A program made the translations under genes and the position numbers. This document shows positions 1-8,183 of a DNA stretch of 64,000 nt, piece after piece. The notes beneath the pieces are model-generated. The model did no database searches. It was not told the DNA's origin and worked only from the letters and a program-made list of their open reading frames with translations. Source of the DNA: JAGVJT01 sp964513205 (lineage in GTDB: Bacteria > Pseudomonadota > Gammaproteobacteria > Legionellales > Legionellaceae); NCBI GenBank assembly GCA_964513205.1, contig CAZELP010000008.1:10649-74648 (forward strand), given 5' to 3'. Within the stretch, counting starts at the first letter, position 1; every line of letters starts with the position of its first letter.

Positions 1-1429
1 CTCCAGCTCTTTCCTCAGTCATACCTGAAATGGGCAATAATTCGTCCACACTTTGTTCTGCCAAATCATCCACCGTGTGAATCCCCAGTGTATGTAGTGC
101 TTGTAAAAGCTCGGACGTCATCCCTTCTATTTGAGATAAATCGTCTTCGCCTGTTTGTTGTCCAGTCAATGCTTGTGTCAACAAAATATCGTTCGCGCGT
201 TGTCGAAGCTCTTCAACAATCTCTTCATCAAAATCAGCAATTGCTAACAATTCTTCTTTGGGAACGTAAGCGATTTCTTCCAATGAAGAAAATCCATGCT
301 CGACCAAAAGCTGTGCAATTTCTTCGTCGATAGATAAATTTGTCATAAACAAATTACGCGTTTTTTGAGATTCAGCGTGACTTTTACCTTCAAAATCTTC
401 AACCGTCATCACGTTCAATGTCCAACCAGTCAACTGACTTGCCAGGCGAACATTTTGACCATTTCGCCCAATCGCTTGTGCCAACTGTAAACTTTGTACA
501 GCCAAATCCATTGTGCGTGTGTCTTCATCCACAACAATAGAGGTAATGTCTGCTGGAGCCATTGCATTGATAACGAATTGCGCTGGATTATCATCCCATA
601 GCACGATATCCACTCGCTCACCACCCAGCTCAGTTGAAACAGCCTGGACACGCGCTCCACGCATACCCACGCAAGCGCCAATCGGGTCAATTCGGCCATC
701 ATTGGTTTTCACCGCAATTTTAGCACGACTACCAGGCTCTCTTGCTGCCGCTTTAATCTCGATGATATTTTCGCCAATTTCAGGGACTTCAATTCGGAAC
801 AATTCAACCAACATTTGTGTGTGCGTACGGCTAACCATTAATTGAGGACCGCGGGGTAACTCAGCAATTTCGTAAAGATAAGCCCGAACTCGGTCATTGG
901 TCCGAAACATTTCTTGCGGTAAAGTTTCAGAACGAGGCATCACCGCCTCAGCTTTGCCGCCTAAATCAATGATGATGCTATCTCGCGTCACTTTTTTGAC
1001 AGTACCATATATCAGCTGTCCAAGTTTGCTGCGATACTGATCCACCACAAGACGACGCTCAGCTTCTCGAACTTTTTGTACCATCACTTGTCGTGCTGTT
1101 TGTGCAGCAATGCGTCCAAACTCTATAGAAGGTACAGGTTCCTCTATGCGATCACCAATTTTTGCTTTACCGTTACGTTGTTCTGCTTGAGCCAGAGTCA
1201 ATTGTCGATCTTCGAACTCTAGTGCATCATCCTCAACCACATCCCAATATCGGAATGTTTGATATTCTCCTGTTTTAGGATTTAACTGCACCCGGATCCC
1301 TTGCTCCATGCCCGACAATTTACGTGTCGCTGATTCTAATGCTGCTTGAATTGCTTCTAATACCACTTCTTTGGGAACACCTTTTTCGTTAGAAAGTGCT
1401 TCAGCAACCAACAATAGTTCTTTGCTCAT
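1..1429 (-). CDS. nusA: Transcription termination/antitermination factor NusA (3' end cut off)
   Basis: Binds RNA polymerase and nascent RNA to control pausing, termination and antitermination. The frame is open from the ATG at 1429 to the window edge (476 codons). The start reads MSKELLLVAEALSNEKGVP, typical of the NusA N-terminal domain. The last visible residues (VDELLPISGMTEERAG) belong to the C-terminal helix-hairpin-helix repeats, so probably only the last few to about 25 residues are missing. A GAGG Shine-Dalgarno lies 7 nt before the ATG. rimP lies 12 nt upstream, giving the classical tRNA-fMet-rimP-nusA order. infB would be expected beyond the edge. Confidence 0.95.
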   Translation of the reverse strand, partial: MSKELLLVAEALSNEKGVPKEVVLEAIQAALESATRKLSGMEQGIRVQLNPKTGEYQTFRYWDVVEDDALEFEDRQLTLAQAEQRNGKAKIGDRIEEPVPSIEFGRIAAQTARQVMVQKVREAERRLVVDQYRSKLGQLIYGTVKKVTRDSIIIDLGGKAEAVMPRSETLPQEMFRTNDRVRAYLYEIAELPRGPQLMVSRTHTQMLVELFRIEVPEIGENIIEIKAAAREPGSRAKIAVKTNDGRIDPIGACVGMRGARVQAVSTELGGERVDIVLWDDNPAQFVINAMAPADITSIVVDEDTRTMDLAVQSLQLAQAIGRNGQNVRLASQLTGWTLNVMTVEDFEGKSHAESQKTRNLFMTNLSIDEEIAQLLVEHGFSSLEEIAYVPKEELLAIADFDEEIVEELRQRANDILLTQALTGQQTGEDDLSQIEGMTSELLQALHTLGIHTVDDLAEQSVDELLPISGMTEERAG

Positions 1430-1441
1430 ATTCTGCCTCTT

Positions 1442-1888
1442 TTAGACAAGTAAACTCGCCTTCACAATGTTTAAAAACGGGAACGTTTGTTCTTTATCAT
1501 CAATAGATAATGTCACACTATCTGATTGAACAGACAAAAGCACACCTTGCAGTTTTCTTCGGCCATCCCATGGCTTATTGAGCTTGAGATTAATACTCTG
1601 ACCGATGTATCTTGCGTATTGCTCGAGATAAAACAATGGTCTTGGAATACCAGGTGACGAAATTTCGAGACGATATTGCCCAGGAATTAAATCATGGACA
1701 TCAAGCAACGCACTCACTTGACGACTGACTCGTTCACAATCGTCAATCATCACGCCTTCTGGCTTATCGATGTAAATACGCAACAAACTATGCCGAGGCT
1801 GTCTCAAGAATTCGCAGCCCCACCATTCGCAATTAAGGTTTTCAACTGCTTCACGCAGTACGTTTTCAATGTCTTGTTGAATCATCAT
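1442..1888 (-). CDS. rimP: Ribosome maturation factor RimP
   Basis: Cytoplasmic factor needed for 30S subunit maturation. The 148-residue length fits the family. Visible hallmarks are the segment LRIYIDKPEGVMIDDCERVS in the N-terminal alpha/beta domain and LEISSPGIPRPL at the domain junction, followed by the small SH3-like C-terminal barrel. Two ATGs occur in tandem (1888 and 1885) without a strong Shine-Dalgarno, so either could be used. It lies between the initiator tRNA terminator and nusA, its normal neighbour in proteobacteria. Confidence 0.95.
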   Translation of the reverse strand: MMIQQDIENVLREAVENLNCEWWGCEFLRQPRHSLLRIYIDKPEGVMIDDCERVSRQVSALLDVHDLIPGQYRLEISSPGIPRPLFYLEQYARYIGQSINLKLNKPWDGRRKLQGVLLSVQSDSVTLSIDDKEQTFPFLNIVKASLLV

Positions 1889-1902
1889 GTTTTATTTAGA
1901 TA

Positions 1903-1927
1903 AGAAAAAACCCCATAAAGGGGTTTT
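1903..1927 (-). terminator. Rho-independent terminator or attenuator between tRNA-fMet and rimP
   Basis: Perfect 8-bp stem AAAACCCC/GGGGTTTT (1907-1914 with 1920-1927) with a 5-nt loop. On the minus strand it is followed by a T-rich tail (TTTTTTCTT). It follows the tRNA by a few bases, so it may end most tRNA transcripts or set the level of rimP-nusA read-through. Confidence 0.8.
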
Positions 1928-1934
1928 AAAAAAT

Positions 1935-2011
<77 letters not shown>

Positions 2012-2024
2012 TCAACTGAGGCCG

Positions 2025-2053
2025 ATTATACGCAAGCTTGGGGTATTGCGCAA
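2025..2053 (-). promoter_or_regulatory. Sigma70 promoter of the tRNA-fMet/rimP/nusA operon
   Basis: On the minus strand, TTGCGC (2048-2053), a 17-nt spacer and a consensus TATAAT (2025-2030) lie 13 nt before the tRNA 5' end. The -35 box lies just beyond the stop codon of the upstream LRR-like gene. Confidence 0.8.
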
Positions 2054-2058
2054 GCTTT

Positions 2059-3735
2059 TTATTTATTTGAACACACAGATGTCGTTTTTGTGTCTTGGCT
2101 TGTTATTTTTTGTGCTTTAATATTGGATGCAGTAAAAAGTTTCCTCTCTTCAATTGCGCTCCACGAACAGAAAAACAAACCGGTGTAAAGCTTACGATCT
2201 AGCATCTTCTCGACTGAAGGATAGTCTAGATATGAAAGCACGTGCATCCACAATGCCCAATCATCATTTAAGAGAGCACACGCCGTAATCGCAAGAGAAC
2301 ATGTAAAATCTTTAAAGACATTTCCCGAAACCGCCATGCTTTGATCCGACTGCTCCCATTGAAACGGTAAAAAAGTGGCTTTTTTCTGATACTGATGGAA
2401 TGCAGACGACATTAAAAAATAAACGCGCTTATCCAATGCAAGCATTCTTCGTTCAGATTCCTCAGGAGTCTGATTCGCTACAAAGTACTCTATTTTTTTC
2501 TCTATATGACGTGGACCAAATAAGAAATTCACAAATTTCTTATTCACTTCTATCTGTGCTGGGAACAACTCAACAAAATCAGGCTCACGATAATCCTTGT
2601 GAGAAAACGTTCTCAAACAAGGATTTTTTAGATTAGATGTTTCTCTATCAAGAAAACATGCCATCTGGGACCGCATATAGTCCAAAGTAAATCCGCATTG
2701 AATCTGAATTTTTTCAATGGTCTGATTGTACGAGAGGCCTTCAAGAATAGAGTGACTCATTCGACTGTAGCTCCCTTGGCAACACAGACTAAACGCTTTT
2801 AACGTCATGTTTTGTTTACATCTAGCAGAGAGCGCCACCATACTCTCCTTTCTGTAATCTGACTTAGGAAAGTCAAGCTCACAAACGGTTTGAATGTGTA
2901 AGCGACGTAAGTGTGGAATGGAGAAAACCTCAAGCAAATCGCGCATGTCCATATTGTGTTCACACCGACAGAAAGAAAATTCCTCTATGCTAGAAACAGA
3001 CTGAACATAGGCAAAAAAAACCTCCTGGAGCGCTGAAAATGACCGCTGACCTGTTGTGGCAAATTTTTTAACTCGGTCATAAGCAAATAGTACGGTTTTT
3101 AAAGCCGATAGATCCCAATTACCAGATGACCAACAAGCTAGAGACAAGTCATCGATGATTTTTTTATTCGGGATTGAATCAAGCACGCTCAAAAACATCT
3201 TGAAAAGAGAAACTCTCTCCTTTTCCTTCGAGCTCCCCATCGAACATAAAGAGAGCGATTGTATCGCGGTGCAATATGATAGGTTATGCAGAAACATCTC
3301 TCGCGACTGTGTAAAAAATGAAGCCATATCTGGGGATAACGTCGATTCCACATCAAACCCTTGCCCTAAATCAAGAGATAAGGTCGTTATTTTTTGATTA
3401 AAAATCCTAAGAATTGTGGCCACAAAGTATACATCGAATGTCGAAAGAATAAAGTACGATAAGTGGATCTTCGCGTTTGGCATATTCAGATTATGCCAAG
3501 CATAATCAGCTCTTTCGCTTGCTTCTGTTACCTCTAAATTAAATTCAGATAAGTTAGGAAAAGAAACTTCTCCTATTTTATTTAAACATTCTATAAGCGT
3601 CTTGCCATCACATCGAATTGAAAGAAAATCGATTTCAGAAACATGTGTTGAAGCATCCCGTAACATCCATGAATAAAATGCTTGCGTGTTATCAAAATCG
3701 AAATCAACCCCGTTTTTTTTTGCACAAAATTTCAC
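2059..3735 (-). CDS. Large protein with degenerate leucine-rich-repeat character, unknown function
   Basis: 558 residues with no family I can name. From about residue 30 to 340 there are repeated segments of the form hydrophobic-x-x-Leu-x-Leu, spaced roughly 25-35 residues apart (for example VSEIDFLSIRC, FPNLSEFNLEV, ITTLSLDLGQG, IQSLSLCS, IEEFSFCRC, LRRLHIQTVCE, LKAFSLCCQG, IEKIQIQCGF). These suggest an irregular LRR solenoid. The C-terminal 200 residues look helical and end in a polar tail (SQDTKTTSVCSNK). It is Cys-rich for a cytosolic bacterial protein and has no signal peptide or membrane segment. It lies between cbpM and the initiator tRNA and shares no operon logic with either. An intracellular bacterium's type IV effector is a plausible but unproven reading. 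Confidence 0.8.
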   Translation of the reverse strand: MKFCAKKNGVDFDFDNTQAFYSWMLRDASTHVSEIDFLSIRCDGKTLIECLNKIGEVSFPNLSEFNLEVTEASERADYAWHNLNMPNAKIHLSYFILSTFDVYFVATILRIFNQKITTLSLDLGQGFDVESTLSPDMASFFTQSREMFLHNLSYCTAIQSLSLCSMGSSKEKERVSLFKMFLSVLDSIPNKKIIDDLSLACWSSGNWDLSALKTVLFAYDRVKKFATTGQRSFSALQEVFFAYVQSVSSIEEFSFCRCEHNMDMRDLLEVFSIPHLRRLHIQTVCELDFPKSDYRKESMVALSARCKQNMTLKAFSLCCQGSYSRMSHSILEGLSYNQTIEKIQIQCGFTLDYMRSQMACFLDRETSNLKNPCLRTFSHKDYREPDFVELFPAQIEVNKKFVNFLFGPRHIEKKIEYFVANQTPEESERRMLALDKRVYFLMSSAFHQYQKKATFLPFQWEQSDQSMAVSGNVFKDFTCSLAITACALLNDDWALWMHVLSYLDYPSVEKMLDRKLYTGLFFCSWSAIEERKLFTASNIKAQKITSQDTKTTSVCSNK

Positions 3736-3843
3736 AAAAAACCCCAGAAAAGAATAAAAAAGAGGCAGATTATAAAATATGTATTCTTTTTAATCCAGAA
3801 AAATCGATATTTTTATTCGGTAAAGAGGTCTAAAAACTAGTCA

Positions 3844-4161
3844 TCAAAATTTAGTTAAACGTTGTAAAATTGCGACTTGCTGACGAAGAGATTCAATCTC
3901 ATCCAGTAACTCAAGTGCCAATACCACGCCAGGCGCATTGAGCTTTAGATCATGAAATAAACGAGAAGCGGACTGTACTCGCGATAGTTGGTGGGCATCA
4001 AAACGAAACCCCGTAGGCGCAATACCTGATTCGAACAAACCAAGCTCGATGAGCTCTACAATCATTTCAACCGGTAAATCACACTGCACGCTGATTTCCT
4101 CTACACTAAACTCGAATGTTTCAGTTACCGTCAGTGTGGTTGTTTTGAATTGATTTTTCAC
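3844..4161 (-). CDS. cbpM: Chaperone modulator CbpM
   Basis: Small MerR-HTH-like protein that in E. coli binds the J domain of CbpA and inhibits its co-chaperone and DNA-binding activity. About 105 residues, close to E. coli CbpM. The winged-helix part (FSVEEISVQCDLPVEMIVELIELGLF) is followed by a C-terminal helical region (residues ~70-105). I chose the GTG at 4161 because it overlaps the cbpA stop by 4 nt (GTGA) and has GGAG 6 nt upstream; an in-frame ATG at 4173 is the alternative. Its place just after cbpA supports the call. Confidence 0.88.
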   Translation of the reverse strand: MKNQFKTTTLTVTETFEFSVEEISVQCDLPVEMIVELIELGLFESGIAPTGFRFDAHQLSRVQSASRLFHDLKLNAPGVVLALELLDEIESLRQQVAILQRLTKF

Positions 4162-5066
4162 GATACACTCCATTTCTCTCGTGGATTAAATGGCATTTCT
4201 TTCGCCATCTTTTCGTAACACGCCTTCTCTTCCGCGGTTTTAGGAACAGGAATCATTATTTTTAATTGTACCAACTGATCTCCTGTCTCCTTTCCCTGTA
4301 AACCACGTCCTTTTAATCTTAACGTTTGTCCTCCCTGAGAACCTGGAGGAATTTTTAGGCCAACCCATCCACCCAATGTCGGGATCTGTATCGACGTACC
4401 TAAAGCAGCCTCCCAAGGTGCAACAGGTGCTGTCAAATAAATATCGTTTCCCATCACATCAAAAAAGGCGTGTTTCTCCACTTCAATGGTAATATACAAA
4501 TCTCCGGAAGCTCCGCCAGACATCCCGGCCTCGCCCAAGCCAGTTAAACGAATGGGTTGTCCGCTTTTGATTCCTTTTGGAATATTCACTTTAACTGTCC
4601 GCATTTGGCCATTTGAAGATGGAAGTTGTATTGTTTTTGTAACACCTTGATAAGCCTCTTCAAGCGTAATCATCAATTTCGCTTGTCTGTCTCCACCCGG
4701 GATTGGACCTTGACGAAAATGCCCACCACGCTGACCAAAAAGAGTCTCAAATAAATCCGCGTCAAATCCAGTTTGCTGTCCTTGCGTATCAAAACCAAAA
4801 CCATGAGTATGATAAGGTTGCTCATATCCACCCGAATTCGGGTTTACACCTTGCTCGTATCGACCTTCGTCGTATGCCTTCCTTTTCTCTGGATCTTTTA
4901 AAACTTCATACGCTTCACCCACTGCTTGAAACTGTTCTTTGGCGCCTGATTCCTGATTTAAATCTGGATGATATTTTCGCGCAAGTCTTCGATATGCCAT
5001 CTTGATGTCTTTTTCACTGGCATTTCGGGCCACTCCCATTATTTTATAGTAATCCTTTCCGGCCAT
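4158..5066 (-). CDS. cbpA: DnaJ-class co-chaperone CbpA
   Basis: Type-II-like J-domain protein that stimulates DnaK ATPase and is also known as a curved-DNA-binding protein. J domain at residues ~1-70 with the HPD motif (RKYHPDLN), a Gly/Phe-rich linker at ~75-130, then two beta-sandwich substrate-binding domains (from about KLMITLEEAYQG). The DnaJ zinc-finger region is absent, as in CbpA. ATG at 5066 is preferred over 5078 because GGAG lies 6 nt before it, inside the end of the upstream PH-domain gene. cbpM follows with a 4-nt overlap. Confidence 0.93.
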   Translation of the reverse strand: MAGKDYYKIMGVARNASEKDIKMAYRRLARKYHPDLNQESGAKEQFQAVGEAYEVLKDPEKRKAYDEGRYEQGVNPNSGGYEQPYHTHGFGFDTQGQQTGFDADLFETLFGQRGGHFRQGPIPGGDRQAKLMITLEEAYQGVTKTIQLPSSNGQMRTVKVNIPKGIKSGQPIRLTGLGEAGMSGGASGDLYITIEVEKHAFFDVMGNDIYLTAPVAPWEAALGTSIQIPTLGGWVGLKIPPGSQGGQTLRLKGRGLQGKETGDQLVQLKIMIPVPKTAEEKACYEKMAKEMPFNPREKWSVS

Positions 5067-5068
5067 GC

Positions 5069-5503
5069 TTAGCTCCATTCATGATGCATCAACTGCTCGA
5101 TATAACGTCGGCAAGTAAGGGGCTTTGCCAAATTATGAATATACTGACGCGAACCACCAGTTCCGACAATCACAAGTGAACCATACTGCAACACACTCCC
5201 CAAAATGGTCTGACGAATATCGATACTTTCTATACGTGAAAAAGGGATATCCACCGTCTGACGAACCAATAAACCCGTTCTCAAAATCAGTTGTTTTTTC
5301 TTAATAGTCAAAGAAGAAAATTGATAGCTCACCCAAACGAGTACAGCCCAAGCAAAAGCAAAAAGCACACAGAAAACGACTAAAGGCCGAATTGCAGGGT
5401 AATTCAAAACATAATCGACTCCAAGCGCCATCAAAAACAGAAGACATGGCCCTAAAAATAAAATCCAATGCAATTTTGCAATGTACACAACATCATCTTT
5501 CAT
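5069..5503 (-). CDS. PH-domain (bPH_2/YdbT-like) inner-membrane protein
   Basis: 144 residues. Two membrane segments lie near the N-terminus (about 12-30 and 38-60). They are followed by a bacterial PH-like domain whose strand pattern includes LTIKKKQLILRTGLLVRQ, IPFSRIESIDIRQ and YGSLVIVGTGG, as in the bPH_2 family (YdbS/YdbT, YvbH types). The biochemical role is unknown. It is the first gene of a tight run into cbpA, whose ribosome binding site lies in its last codons, so the three genes are probably co-translated. A membrane-stress role is only a guess from context. Confidence 0.75.
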   Translation of the reverse strand: MKDDVVYIAKLHWILFLGPCLLFLMALGVDYVLNYPAIRPLVVFCVLFAFAWAVLVWVSYQFSSLTIKKKQLILRTGLLVRQTVDIPFSRIESIDIRQTILGSVLQYGSLVIVGTGGSRQYIHNLAKPLTCRRYIEQLMHHEWS

Positions 5504-5579
5504 AACATCCTCATCGTTTTGGGTCTATTTTCAGTATATACTAGCTCAAGTGCCAGACTCTATGGTTTGATGTTTTACT

Positions 5580-5861
5580 ATGCAACGAATTAAAAACTGT
5601 ATCAACCCCACTTTGGTCTCTGTGTGTAAACGAGCCATTGAACTCGAATCATTGACAACGCTTGTTCAAATACACTTACCGAGCCAATATCATCCATATT
5701 GCCACGTTGGGGGATTTAGCAATGGCTGTTTGACGCTTCGAGTCACGCAACCACTTCTTGCGACAGAATTAAGATATCTATTACCAGACTTGAGAGACAC
5801 GCTCAGAAGCAAAGCAGGTCTCTACCAGCTGGTGAATATCAAAATCATGATCGATGGTTAA
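5580..5861 (+). CDS. dciA: DciA-like (DUF721) replicative-helicase loader
   Basis: 93-residue protein with the KH-like DUF721 fold: the central strands GGFSNGCLTLRVTQPLLATE and a following helix ELRYLLPDLRDTLRSK match the conserved core. DciA loads DnaB in bacteria lacking DnaC/DnaI. The position tail-to-tail with lpxC (4-nt overlap of the 3' ends) matches the common dciA location between lpxC and secA in gammaproteobacteria, but secA is not in this window. One of few plus-strand genes. Confidence 0.78.
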   Translation: MQRIKNCINPTLVSVCKRAIELESLTTLVQIHLPSQYHPYCHVGGFSNGCLTLRVTQPLLATELRYLLPDLRDTLRSKAGLYQLVNIKIMIDG

Positions 5862-6784
5862 GCCAAAGAAAGCTTGGTGCTAAGTGTATGTGGATAATCA
5901 GCCACACGAGCGGACTCACGACCATCAAAATGCACAACCTCCCAAGCATCTTGCTCCTGGACCAACACCCTCAACAGTCGATTGTTTAGCTCATGGCCGG
6001 ATTTGTAACCATCGAAAGCACCAATCAGACTAGAACCCAAAAGATATAGATCTCCGATGGCGTCTAGCACTTTATGTTTTACGAATTCGTCGTCAAAACG
6101 CAAACCATCCTCATTGATGACACGATAATCATCGACCACAACGGCATTATCTAAGCTACCGCCCTTGGCCAGGTCACACTCACGCAATTTTTCATAGTCA
6201 GACAAAAATCCAAATGTTCTTGCCCGACACACTTCTCTGACATAAGACGTCTCAGAAAAGTCAAAAACCGCTTTTTTAGGTTTATCATTAAAAACAGGAT
6301 GATCAAAATCGATTGTAAAAGAAACACGAAAACTTTTATGAGGTGTTAACTGAACAGATTTCCCCGCTTCTTCAATGCGGATTGGTTTTAAAATTTTAAT
6401 GAAACGTTTCGGTGCATCTTGCTCTCGAATACCCGCAGATTGAATGAGAAAAACGAAAGGAGCCGCACTACCATCCATGATTGGAATTTCTGGGGAATTT
6501 AAGTCGACATAAGCATTGTCGATACCTAAACCAGCCAATGCAGATAGCAGGTGCTCAACAGTTGCCACACGAATACCTTGATGCTGTAGCGATGTACAAA
6601 GCATGGTGTCGCTTACATATTCATAAGAGGCAGGGATCTCGACAATTGGATCTAAATCGATTCGCCTAAAAATAATCCCTGTATTCACAGGCGCTGGGCG
6701 CAAGGTCAGCATCACTTTCTCACCAGAATGCAAACCTACACCAGTTGCTTGAATCACCTTTTTAGGTGTTCTTTGTTTTATCAT
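5858..6784 (-). CDS. lpxC: UDP-3-O-acyl-N-acetylglucosamine deacetylase LpxC
   Basis: Zinc deacetylase, the first committed step of lipid A synthesis, cytoplasmic. 308 residues, the usual length. Visible motifs are TVEHLLSALAGLGIDN (zinc His, residues ~75-90) and HKVLDAIGDLYLLG (residues ~236-250), containing the HKxxDxxGD zinc and catalytic signature. Substrate-loop residues around SYVREVCRARTFGFLSDYE are present. It follows ftsZ, as in enteric and Legionella-type dcw clusters, but is separated from it by a strong hairpin, so it probably has its own promoter in 6785-6885. Confidence 0.97.
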   Translation of the reverse strand: MIKQRTPKKVIQATGVGLHSGEKVMLTLRPAPVNTGIIFRRIDLDPIVEIPASYEYVSDTMLCTSLQHQGIRVATVEHLLSALAGLGIDNAYVDLNSPEIPIMDGSAAPFVFLIQSAGIREQDAPKRFIKILKPIRIEEAGKSVQLTPHKSFRVSFTIDFDHPVFNDKPKKAVFDFSETSYVREVCRARTFGFLSDYEKLRECDLAKGGSLDNAVVVDDYRVINEDGLRFDDEFVKHKVLDAIGDLYLLGSSLIGAFDGYKSGHELNNRLLRVLVQEQDAWEVVHFDGRESARVADYPHTLSTKLSLA

Positions 6785-6885
6785 TCAGTACTCGCTATCC
6801 CGTCATACCATTTGACGCACAAATATTTTAAGATCGTATCAACAAATATCTGCTTCGTCCACTCACTTACAAATTCTTACCGATA

Positions 6886-6925
6886 CTAAAAAGCACAGCG
6901 CTTTAAAAGACGCTGTGCTTTTTAG
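6886..6925. terminator. Strong (bidirectional-looking) terminator between ftsZ and lpxC
   Basis: A 15-bp perfect inverted repeat (6886-6900 with 6911-6925, CTAAAAAGCACAGCG and its complement) with a 10-nt loop. On the minus strand, the GC-rich core is followed by TTTTTAG, the classic form of a rho-independent terminator at the end of the dcw operon. Confidence 0.88.
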
Positions 6926-6935
6926 TCAGACGAGA

Positions 6936-8111
6936 TCAAGCTTCCTCGTGCCGTCTCAAAAAAGCAGGGATATCGAGATAATCAACATCCGGAATCGCAT
7001 CACTGCTCACTGCTCTTTTTTCGCTATTCAAAGTGGCTTGTTTTCGAATCACCGCTGGTTTATCCAGCTCTTGATAGTTAAACGTACCATCTTCACGACG
7101 CGTTTCAGCAAGACGTGCTCTTGATGAAGCATGTTGTGCAGGTGCATCGCGACGTCTATCGCCTAAACCGGTCACAATAACAGTCACTCGCATTTCATCA
7201 GTCATTTGAGGATCGATAACGGTACCAACAACCACAGTGGCGTCATCAGAAATAAATTCTTTAACCACATCGCCCACTTCTTCAAACTCCCCGATCGACA
7301 TATCAAGGCCAGCGGTGATGTTCACTAAAATGCCGCGCGCACCTGAAAAGTTCACATCTTCGAGCAACGGAGAAGCAATTGCCGCTTCAGCTGCCTGACG
7401 AGCACGCTGATCACCAGACGCACTACCCGTACCCATCATGGCCATGCCCATCTCAGACATTACCGTGCGTACGTCTGCAAAGTCGACGTTGATGAGTCCA
7501 GGACGTGTAATCAGGTCAGAGATCCCTTTTACGGCACCCAGTAAAACATTGTTCGCAGCTTTAAATGCATTGAGTAATGTAATATTTTTACCTAAAACAC
7601 TGAGTAATTTGTTGTTGGGTATGGTAATCAATGAATCCACGTGCTCGGCCAAACGACGCATCCCTTCTTCAGCAGATAGTGCACGCTGCTTGCCTTCAAA
7701 AGAGAATGGTTTCGTCACAATCGCGACAGTTAAAATGCCAAGCTCTTTTGCAATTTCTGCCACAACTGGAGCGCCACCAGTTCCGGTTCCGCCGCCCATA
7801 CCGGCTGTAATAAATACCATATCCGCGCCTTGTAAGACTTGTTTGATGCGCTCTCTATCTTCTTCTGCGGCTTCCCGACCAATTTGAGGATTTGCTCCGG
7901 CACCAAGACCCTTTGTCAACTCTTCACCAAGCTGAATCAATACCTCAGCACTGGAGTTTCGAAGTGCTTGAGCATCTGTATTGGCGCAAATAAAAGTCAC
8001 TCCATCAATGTTTTCATGAACCATGTGCTCAACCGCGTTACCGCCGCCGCCGCCGACGCCGACCACTTTAATGACAGCATTCTCTGGTTGGTTATCGATT
8101 TTCTCAAACAT
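6936..8111 (-). CDS. ftsZ: Cell division GTPase FtsZ
   Basis: Tubulin-like GTPase forming the Z ring at midcell. 391 residues. The nucleotide-binding tubulin signature GGGTGTG is at ~108-114, the T1 loop KVVGVGGGGGNAVEHM near the N-terminus, and the T7 loop NVDFADVRTVM contains the catalytic Asp. The conserved C-terminal peptide (YLDIPAFLRR) that binds FtsA and ZipA ends the protein after a variable linker. It is preceded by ftsA and followed by a terminator. Confidence 0.98.
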   Translation of the reverse strand: MFEKIDNQPENAVIKVVGVGGGGGNAVEHMVHENIDGVTFICANTDAQALRNSSAEVLIQLGEELTKGLGAGANPQIGREAAEEDRERIKQVLQGADMVFITAGMGGGTGTGGAPVVAEIAKELGILTVAIVTKPFSFEGKQRALSAEEGMRRLAEHVDSLITIPNNKLLSVLGKNITLLNAFKAANNVLLGAVKGISDLITRPGLINVDFADVRTVMSEMGMAMMGTGSASGDQRARQAAEAAIASPLLEDVNFSGARGILVNITAGLDMSIGEFEEVGDVVKEFISDDATVVVGTVIDPQMTDEMRVTVIVTGLGDRRRDAPAQHASSRARLAETRREDGTFNYQELDKPAVIRKQATLNSEKRAVSSDAIPDVDYLDIPAFLRRHEEA

Positions 8112-8183
8112 GACTCATCCCCTCTCGGTGAAATATTATTTTTACTGTTTTAGGCCCTACGAACATCATTTATTCAAGCCAGC

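Noticed and set aside
430..845. Overlapping ORFs on both strands inside the nusA region (plus strand 513-845, minus 430-702)
   Set aside because: They are out-of-frame readings of nusA, whose own frame is open from 1429 to the edge and matches the family throughout the parts I translated.
2031..2058. Direct repeat CGCAAGCTT (2031-2039 and 2050-2058), considered as an attachment site next to the tRNA
   Set aside because: It lies in the tRNA promoter on the 5' side, too short, with no integrase or second distant copy seen in the window.
7438..7887. 149-codon plus-strand ORF opposite ftsZ
   Set aside because: Antisense shadow of the well-conserved ftsZ frame; no independent evidence.
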